DNA of 44,749 nt from an uncultured Collinsella sp. Its GTDB lineage: Bacteria; Actinomycetota; Coriobacteriia; Coriobacteriales; Coriobacteriaceae. Each line of letters starts with the position of its first letter. Position 1 is the first letter of the stretch. The stretch lies in assembly GCA_958443265.1 (NCBI GenBank), contig CAUCKA010000012.1, forward strand, positions 1-44,749, given 5' to 3'. The translations under genes and the position numbers were made by a program. The notes under the pieces were generated by a model. That model searched no databases and had not been told where the DNA came from. It saw only the letters and a program-made list of their open reading frames with translations. Below, piece by piece: positions 39,481 through 44,749 of this stretch.

Positions 39481-42189
39481 CTAAAAACCAAAGTCAGCAA
39501 CAGGGGCAAACGAAACAGCAATGGTGTACGTCTCGCGCCAAACGATCTTGCCCGTCTCGCGCTCGCGGCAGACCAGATAGTACGGACCCTTGGCCGAGAA
39601 TCCATCCGCTGCATGCAACGCAAACTTGGCATGCACCACGCGCTCCTGCGAGTTAACAGAAGTCTTGTTGGCATGCGCCTTGACCGTATCACTCACTTCG
39701 TTGCCGCTTGCATCGGTAAACACCAGCTCGTACTCGCACGGCAAGACCTTACCTTGGGCAGGTTCTTCCTGGATCAAGTTGACCGAGAAGAGCGAGTTGG
39801 TCACTCGACGTCCCTCACTCAGTACGCGTAGCGTCGCTGCGCGCGTATCGACAAAGTCCTTGGAACCCGAGCGCGCACGCCAAAATCCGATAACGGGCAC
39901 GCAGAGCTCCTGCAGGCTCATGCCGCCGTGGACGTAGTTGTTAGTGCCGCCGGGACGCTTGAAGTGCACGTTCTCGCGCGGGGCAAACCCCTCAAAACCG
40001 GCACCCAAACGTCCCATGCCAACATTAACAAACACCCCGCATGCCTCTTCCGAAAGCTTGACCACGGCCTCGTTGGGCACCACCAGATGACGCTTGCCGT
40101 GCATGACAGGAGCGTCAAGGAAGGGAAGGTCTGGCTTGCCGAGCATCTGGCACTCGTTGAGCTCACGACGCGTGTAGATAAAGCCGTGATCCGCCGTTAT
40201 AACAACACGCACGCCCGGGGCGTCGGTGCACACGCGGCGCGCCAACGCGGCAAGTTCCTCCACGGTGTCCGCGCAGGCATCGAATACGTCATCCTGCGTA
40301 GCTGCCTTCTCGCCCGTGGCATCGATCTTGTTGTGGAAGAGATAAACGAGCTTGGAATCTTTGAGCAGCGCTTTGCGCTCGGTTCCCGCCATGTTGAGGT
40401 ATGCGCTTGAGCGCAAAGCGCGGGCCGTGGGCCCAACGTGGGTAAGTACGGCCTCGCGCTGCGGAGTCGTCGCAGTTGGCATGCCGTCAACCAGCACAAA
40501 CGAACCATCCGCCGCAAGCTCAAGCGCCTGATGCGGCAGCAGCGCGGGCATGCCCACCTCGGTAATGGAGGGAAAGACCGCCTGCATGCTAGAGACCTTG
40601 ACGTTGCCGCCGCGCTCGCGCTCGAGCAGAGCCGCAACGTCGCAGGCCACCTCATAGCGCAGTGCGTCGCTCACGATAACGACCGTCGTCTTGGCAGAGC
40701 CCACAAAGGTGGGCAGCACATGCCAGTAGAACTCATCCTGCCGTGCAGGGCCATCGATGTAGCCGCAATCGGCCCACTCCCCTTGCGCAGCGACCGCCCA
40801 GCAGGCATTGGCATCCGCCAAGAACCAGTTACTGTAAAGATTCTCCGCCCAGTCCACCACAGCGCGGGCAGGTTCCTCGAGCGCATCGCACTCGACGGAG
40901 CGCACCCGCAGATACGCGGTGCACATATGGCGATAGGCAGCGTCCATGGCATACCAATCGGACGTGTAGGCATCCCATACCTGCTGGGGTTGCGCCAGAT
41001 GGAACCCGCCCGCGTGTGCCTGCCTAAATGCGCACATATCGGCCACAGCGGCAAGCAGGTCAAAGTAGCTCTCAACGCGACGGTACCAGCTTAGGTCGCA
41101 GCGACGCGCCGCAAAGGTGCGCGCGTCCTCAACACGGTCCGCGCCCTGGGCAAACGAGCAAAACAGCTGCGAGAGCACGGCCTCATTGACGCACGGGAAC
41201 ACGTCGAGCGAGGCCAGCACATCGATCGGCAGGGCCTCAAACCGTGCAAAGAGCCCACGGGCATCCTCGACCAAACGGCAAATCTCAAATAAATCCTCGC
41301 TCGATGCCTGGACATCGGCGGCCTGATCCCACGTACGCACCGCTTCAAGGCAATAGGGGCCGTAGGCGGGAGCCACATAGCTCTCGAGCCCCTTGAGCGC
41401 TCCCTCGGGAAGCACGGTGGATGCCGCCGTGATGAGCTCATGGGATGCCAGCGCAAGCAGCGAATCACGCTCATACAGCGGGCCCTCAAACCCATAGCAA
41501 CGCACGATGAAGGCAGAGAGGGCATCGCGCACGCTGTACTTATCCACCAGCGCGGCCAGCGCCTCAGGACCCTCGTGCAGCAGTGTGGTCATGCAGCCGC
41601 GCAGCACAAACGCGGGCCGCGCGTCGCCCGGCTCCTTACCGCCAAAGATTACCGTAAGGATTCCAAGCTCGATATCGGATGCGCCCGAGGCGTGCGGAAC
41701 GCAAGCGACAAACTTAGCGCAGCGGGTCTTGGCATCAAAGAACGCCTTGTGCTCGCGCAGGCTCTCGCGCACGGCATCGATATTCTCGATACACAGCTGA
41801 TCGGCCAAAAGCGAAAGATAGTCGGCCTGAAACCGATCGGCATACAGCTCAACATCGGCAAGCCAATCGCCCTCAAGCCTGCCGCGCGGGCAACGGCGAT
41901 ACAGCAAGATATCGTTCGCAAGGTCATCGCGGTTGATGAGCTTCTTGACGGCAAACATACGGCCCTCGCAGGCCTCAACAAAGCGCACCGGGCGCTCAAA
42001 ATCACCGTGAGCAGGCATAACGCCACCATCGGTCCCCGCGCCATCGAATCCCTCGGCAGCCAATCGCTCAAACTCAGAAACAAACTCGCCGTCCGCATCG
42101 TGCCAAACCACAACACGGCAGGGCATACATGCGGGCAACGGCTGCAAAAACCGCAGCTTAAGCTGTTCTTCTACATCGATCTTGGGCAT
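39481..42189 (-). CDS. pglZ: PglZ, alkaline-phosphatase-fold protein of type 1-like BREX
   Basis: 902 residues, the usual size for type 1 PglZ. ATG 42189 follows AAGGA. The N-terminal half is helical and variable. The PglZ phosphatase-fold core in the second half shows VVIVSDALRYEVA (metal-ligand Asp), VITADHGFIYTR (Asp-His), and NNYVHGGMSLQELCVPV. A beta-rich C-terminal domain of about 150 residues follows. PglZ is a required BREX component together with PglX. Only 23 bases separate it from the PglX C-terminal gene, and brxL follows with 11 bases between, so the three are cotranscribed. Confidence 0.94.
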   Translation of the reverse strand: MPKIDVEEQLKLRFLQPLPACMPCRVVVWHDADGEFVSEFERLAAEGFDGAGTDGGVMPAHGDFERPVRFVEACEGRMFAVKKLINRDDLANDILLYRRCPRGRLEGDWLADVELYADRFQADYLSLLADQLCIENIDAVRESLREHKAFFDAKTRCAKFVACVPHASGASDIELGILTVIFGGKEPGDARPAFVLRGCMTTLLHEGPEALAALVDKYSVRDALSAFIVRCYGFEGPLYERDSLLALASHELITAASTVLPEGALKGLESYVAPAYGPYCLEAVRTWDQAADVQASSEDLFEICRLVEDARGLFARFEALPIDVLASLDVFPCVNEAVLSQLFCSFAQGADRVEDARTFAARRCDLSWYRRVESYFDLLAAVADMCAFRQAHAGGFHLAQPQQVWDAYTSDWYAMDAAYRHMCTAYLRVRSVECDALEEPARAVVDWAENLYSNWFLADANACWAVAAQGEWADCGYIDGPARQDEFYWHVLPTFVGSAKTTVVIVSDALRYEVACDVAALLERERGGNVKVSSMQAVFPSITEVGMPALLPHQALELAADGSFVLVDGMPTATTPQREAVLTHVGPTARALRSSAYLNMAGTERKALLKDSKLVYLFHNKIDATGEKAATQDDVFDACADTVEELAALARRVCTDAPGVRVVITADHGFIYTRRELNECQMLGKPDLPFLDAPVMHGKRHLVVPNEAVVKLSEEACGVFVNVGMGRLGAGFEGFAPRENVHFKRPGGTNNYVHGGMSLQELCVPVIGFWRARSGSKDFVDTRAATLRVLSEGRRVTNSLFSVNLIQEEPAQGKVLPCEYELVFTDASGNEVSDTVKAHANKTSVNSQERVVHAKFALHAADGFSAKGPYYLVCRERETGKIVWRETYTIAVSFAPVADFGF

Positions 42190-42212
42190 GAATATCCTTA
42201 CCGTATCTGCAG

Positions 42213-43181
42213 TTACTTGATCTTTGCCAGTACATCCTGAAACTTGGCGTAGTTGACCTTGACGCCGTCATCCAGATCGATCTTAATCATCTGGTCTGCC
42301 AAGTGGTGCAACTTCTCCTCGTAGCCGATGGTCTCTTTAAGCTGGTCATTGAGCTTTTTGACACGCTTATCCAGGCGCACGCGCTCACCACGCTCAGCAC
42401 TGGCAAGGGCATCGTTGGCATAGCCGATCTGCGAGCGATAGCGCTCCTGCTGCTCATGCACATAGTCGGTGCGGATGCGAGCCAACAGGTCGGGCTGGTA
42501 GCGATGCATATAAACAAGGCACTTGAAACCATTCTTCTTGCCACTGTCGAACAGCCAGTAGATGGGGCGCTTCTTATAGGTCTGGCAGTGGTCCTTAAAG
42601 AAGTCCTTCAAAAAGTAGGTGCGAATCACCTCGCGCGAGGTACCCTTGCCGCCGAGCGCCTCGGCAATAAAGGCCAGGTTCTGCTCAAGCGTCTCCTCGC
42701 CATACACAGTGCGCACAAAGTCGATAAAGTAACGCACGACGTCGTCATCAAAGTACTCGTCGTCGGTAATCGGCAGCACGTTGTCGCTATCGGGCATAAA
42801 GGCCACATGCGCCTGGTCGGGCATCTTGGCCAGATAGTCGTTGACCGTGGCACCCTGATCGGCCAAGACCAGACCGTCCACGTCCAGCGAATAGCGGCCA
42901 AACATGCAGCCCACGGCATAGCTTATGAGCGAGGTGATCTCGTCGCGCTTGGTGCGCACATACTTGTTGCCCTTGTAGCTCTCGGGAATCTCTTCGACGG
43001 TGTCGAAGATGCGCGCCACCGAGACATACTTGTCCTCGACCTCAATGGGCACCTCGCCCTCCATGTTGTAGATCTTGGCAAAGATTCGGTTGAGCTCCTC
43101 CTCGTTAGCGCGAAGCTGCTCAAACCTCTCGTTGACCTCGGCCTTGCGGGCCTCGTATTTATCTTGAAGCAAAGTGGCCAT
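42213..43181 (-). CDS. pglX: C-terminal part of the BREX methyltransferase PglX, as a separate gene
   Basis: 322 residues. It matches only the end of PglX: ANEEELNRIFAKIYNM (about 26-41), VPIEVEDKYVSVARIF, SLISYAVGCMFGRYSLD (about 84-100), PITDDEYFDDD, RPIYWLFDSGKKNGFKCLVYMHRYQPD and a closing helical coil. In standard PglX these directly continue the SWDF-x-HPL block, which is where the upstream frame ends (44178). It has its own ATG and ribosome site (GAAAGG nine bases upstream), so it looks translated, not just a frameshifted tail. Composition matches pglZ and brxL, unlike the A+T-rich DNA upstream. It may work with the N-terminal part in trans. Confidence 0.85.
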   Translation of the reverse strand: MATLLQDKYEARKAEVNERFEQLRANEEELNRIFAKIYNMEGEVPIEVEDKYVSVARIFDTVEEIPESYKGNKYVRTKRDEITSLISYAVGCMFGRYSLDVDGLVLADQGATVNDYLAKMPDQAHVAFMPDSDNVLPITDDEYFDDDVVRYFIDFVRTVYGEETLEQNLAFIAEALGGKGTSREVIRTYFLKDFFKDHCQTYKKRPIYWLFDSGKKNGFKCLVYMHRYQPDLLARIRTDYVHEQQERYRSQIGYANDALASAERGERVRLDKRVKKLNDQLKETIGYEEKLHHLADQMIKIDLDDGVKVNYAKFQDVLAKIK

Positions 43182-43357
43182 AACTACAGACCTTTCAATT
43201 TATCAATACAGTAGAAGTTAGAAAACCCGAGCCCATTCCATCAATCAATTAACACCAAGACTCGTGAGCTGAAAAACAGCGAAAGCCTTCCGATGCTCGA
43301 CCGATATCTTCAGGACAAGTCTGGCTATCAATAAATCCCATAAGTGAGAGACGACAA
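43182..43357 (-). other. Gap between membrane protein gene and PglX C-terminal gene
   Basis: 176 A+T-rich bases. It carries the ribosome site of the downstream gene and possible weak promoter boxes but no clear promoter, terminator or repeat. A separate promoter here would be expected if the C-terminal gene is expressed independently. Confidence 0.3.
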
Positions 43358-43948
43358 CTACAATAAAGTCAATAAAAGATGGGACAGAAAAACGAATGCC
43401 ATGATTAACGACAGAACAGTCAGGCCAGTTGATATTTTCAATCGCTTCCACATGTTGTTATGTTTCAAAAGGTAAGCCCGATAGGTAATGTTTAGGGAAG
43501 AGCAGTAGGACTTAAGCAAGTCCCGTTCCCTAATTTGCCCGCCCTCGTCGCAAGCCTCTTTGTAAGTAGTCGAATACCTATCAAATTGTTCAGAAGGAGA
43601 TGCGAGTGCAATATTGCTCCTTAAAAATATTGCACTGACAGCTATAACAAGAGCACAGCCAAGAAGACCAAGAAGAATCAAATAGACAAACAGTATTTGC
43701 CTCGTTGAAATCCCATAAACTTCCTCAAGACCTTGAATATTTGAAATATAGTCGAGAGGTGCCAGGTACGCAACGGACAGAATCGTGATGGTAACCATAA
43801 GGTTATCAACGTAGCGATTTAAGCTATCCCCCCTCTCTTTTTCAAATTCAAGTGAGGAAAGAACAATGTCTCTCAAGTAATCGCTAATCTGCCCCTCCTT
43901 GGAGAGAGCGCTTTTATCGACGTCATGTCGCTTGTTCTTTTTGCCCAT
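43358..43948 (-). CDS. Three-helix membrane protein inside the BREX operon (SLATT-like layout)
   Basis: 196 residues from ATG 43948 (MGKKNKRHDV), with AAAGGTG six bases upstream; an in-frame GTG three codons earlier is less likely. A charged N-terminus of about 45 residues is followed by two hydrophobic helices (about 45-62 and 78-105, LVYLILLGLLG-type segment), an internal soluble stretch with RERDLLKSYCSSLN, and a third helix at the C-terminus (LSLIMAFVFLSHLLL). The layout recalls SLATT-type membrane effectors found in defence loci, but I see no specific signature. The gene is A+T-rich compared with pglZ and interrupts the pglX coding region. Confidence 0.6.
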   Translation of the reverse strand: MGKKNKRHDVDKSALSKEGQISDYLRDIVLSSLEFEKERGDSLNRYVDNLMVTITILSVAYLAPLDYISNIQGLEEVYGISTRQILFVYLILLGLLGCALVIAVSAIFLRSNIALASPSEQFDRYSTTYKEACDEGGQIRERDLLKSYCSSLNITYRAYLLKHNNMWKRLKISTGLTVLSLIMAFVFLSHLLLTLL

Positions 43949-43962
43949 GAAAGTCACCTTTA

Positions 43963-44109
43963 CTACTTGGTTTTTCGATCAGGTAAACCCGCCGGTTTTT
44001 CATAAGTAAATTGCGTTAACCTTGTTATGGGTCCAGGAATCGTGACCGGCTTCTTTGCTCCCGCCCCTTCATCTTTTCTTTTCTTGTCATCTTTCTTTTT
44101 TTCAGACAT
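43963..44109 (-). CDS. 48-residue Lys/Pro-rich small protein between the pglX parts
   Basis: The frame runs from ATG 44109 to TAG 43963, 14 bases before the membrane-protein ATG. The product begins MSEKKKDDKKRKDEG, very basic, then VTIPGPITRLTQ and ends PAGLPDRKTK. The ribosome site is weak (GGATTGA). Position and good spacing to the next gene favour a real small gene, but length and composition leave doubt. No family is recognised. Confidence 0.4.
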   Translation of the reverse strand: MSEKKKDDKKRKDEGAGAKKPVTIPGPITRLTQFTYEKPAGLPDRKTK

Positions 44110-44177
44110 ATTTAATTTCAATCCAATCTATCCAATGACGTTCTTTTGTTAAAGATAGGTGAGTCCTAACAAGACAG

Positions 44178-44749
44178 CTAAATTAAAGGATGACGCTTGA
44201 AATCCCAAGAAGTTTCAAACGAGTCATAGTCAGCCTTTGAAATTGAGCGAGAGTCTTCAACGAGTGAACAAACAGTCGGTTCGGCGGCCTTATCTTGGAT
44301 GATCGGTAACTGACCGATTTGGCCTACCTCAAAGTTTAGAGTCGGCGACATAAACGCCAAATCAATTTCGGCAATGGAACAGTTGCAGAAAGCCTGGATG
44401 TATCGAAGCTCGTTCGGCTCCGCAAAAAGACATGCTCCAGCTACCTCAAAAAGCATCCCTCGAGGTGCAAACCTAAAGGAGGCGAGGCTGGAAGAAATTT
44501 TAGACCAGGAAACTGCGGGCTTGAAATAGTCGTTCTGGTTCTTGATCACAAAATCAGGTGTAGAGAGATAGGCATACTTGGACAGAATTGCCTCCTTCAT
44601 CTCCCGACCGTCATCAAACCAATTAACCACCTCATCGTAGTCACCCCACCACTTTCGATAGGAGCCGCCCCGAATAATCGGAAACCAACGGGAACCACTT
44701 TGCTTTGCCTCGGGCCTGCCACTGCAATCTCGCGATGTGTTGGAAGGCA
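44178..44749 (-). CDS. pglX: PglX upstream part, 3' end only (start outside window)
   Basis: The frame is open from the right edge to TAA at 44178-44180. It shows PglX target-recognition-region features: SRWFPIIRGGSYRKWWGDYDEVV (a block near 44630-44700), NDYFKPAVSWSKISSS, FRFAPRGMLFEVAG, NCSIAEIDLAF, then the conserved DYDSFETSWDFKRHPLI at the very end. A normal PglX continues past HPL for several hundred residues; here it stops. The N-terminal methyltransferase motifs (NPPY) lie outside the window. It is A+T-richer than pglZ. PglX methylates adenine in the host recognition site to mark self DNA. Confidence 0.85.
   Translation of the reverse strand, partial: PSNTSRDCSGRPEAKQSGSRWFPIIRGGSYRKWWGDYDEVVNWFDDGREMKEAILSKYAYLSTPDFVIKNQNDYFKPAVSWSKISSSLASFRFAPRGMLFEVAGACLFAEPNELRYIQAFCNCSIAEIDLAFMSPTLNFEVGQIGQLPIIQDKAAEPTVCSLVEDSRSISKADYDSFETSWDFKRHPLI

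Noticed and set aside
43245..43451. 68-codon hydrophobic frame overlapping the end of the three-helix membrane protein
   Set aside because: Out-of-frame reading of the hydrophobic C-terminus, with no ribosome site.
42213..44180. Simple frameshift or sequencing error in pglX
   Set aside because: The two parts are separated by about 1 kb holding other open frames with ribosome sites, so one indel cannot join them.

Overview
The window looks like a chromosome segment of a high-GC anaerobic actinobacterium of the class Coriobacteriia, most likely Collinsella. This is inferred from gene content: Rho with a very long N-terminal extension, a CarD-family regulator, an ATP-type PEP carboxykinase, a DegV protein, a PflX-like radical SAM protein, and GC-rich genes with good Shine-Dalgarno sites. 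No species-level marker is present.

Layout. (1) 1-2.4 kb is the end of an integrated element: a gene tail, a HicA/HicB toxin-antitoxin pair and a tyrosine integrase, abutting the 3' side of two tandem tRNA-Lys(CTT) genes and a tRNA-His. (2) 2.97-33.9 kb is mostly ordinary chromosome: an aminotransferase, a ROK-kinase remnant, a VanZ protein, an Ala/Asp-rich membrane protein, rho, argS, a CarD regulator, an HD hydrolase, proA and proB on either side of a divergent prolyl aminopeptidase gene, pncB, tRNA-Ala(CGC), a PflX-like radical SAM gene, a candidate 6S-like RNA, a WecA/TagO-type transferase, trpS, a small MGMT-family protein, DegV, MarR, a B3/4-domain protein with a possible attenuator, pckA, a flippase, a PPP phosphatase and an NhaP2-type antiporter. 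(3) 34.3-44.7 kb is a phage-defence island read leftward. It is the distal half of a type 1-like BREX operon (pglX, pglZ, brxL, two unknown genes), followed by a DUF3800 gene. brxA, brxB and brxC would lie beyond the right edge.

Two points stand out. First, PglX is split into two open frames. The upstream part ends at the usual SWDFKRHPLI block, and the C-terminal part restarts 1 kb later with its own ribosome site. The DNA between is visibly A+T-rich and encodes a small basic peptide and a three-helix membrane protein. Second, the DUF3800 gene is flanked by three copies of a short RNA-like unit (TATAAA box, small hairpin, shared CAAG linker, GCCGGGG terminator hairpin). One copy sits directly upstream of DUF3800 in the same direction; two lie downstream on the opposite strand. 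This resembles a gene controlled by, or acting with, a small RNA.

The spaces between genes carry several unrelated-looking repeat families. They include six copies of a roughly 42-base palindrome at gene 3' ends, REP-like arrays with GGGGACGT and GTGCCGGC motifs, two 123-bp elements bounded by CTAAGTGAGTAG inverted ends inside a longer duplicated cassette, and a third element with different ends but the same core. A 98-base nested hairpin lies between the prolyl aminopeptidase gene and proB.
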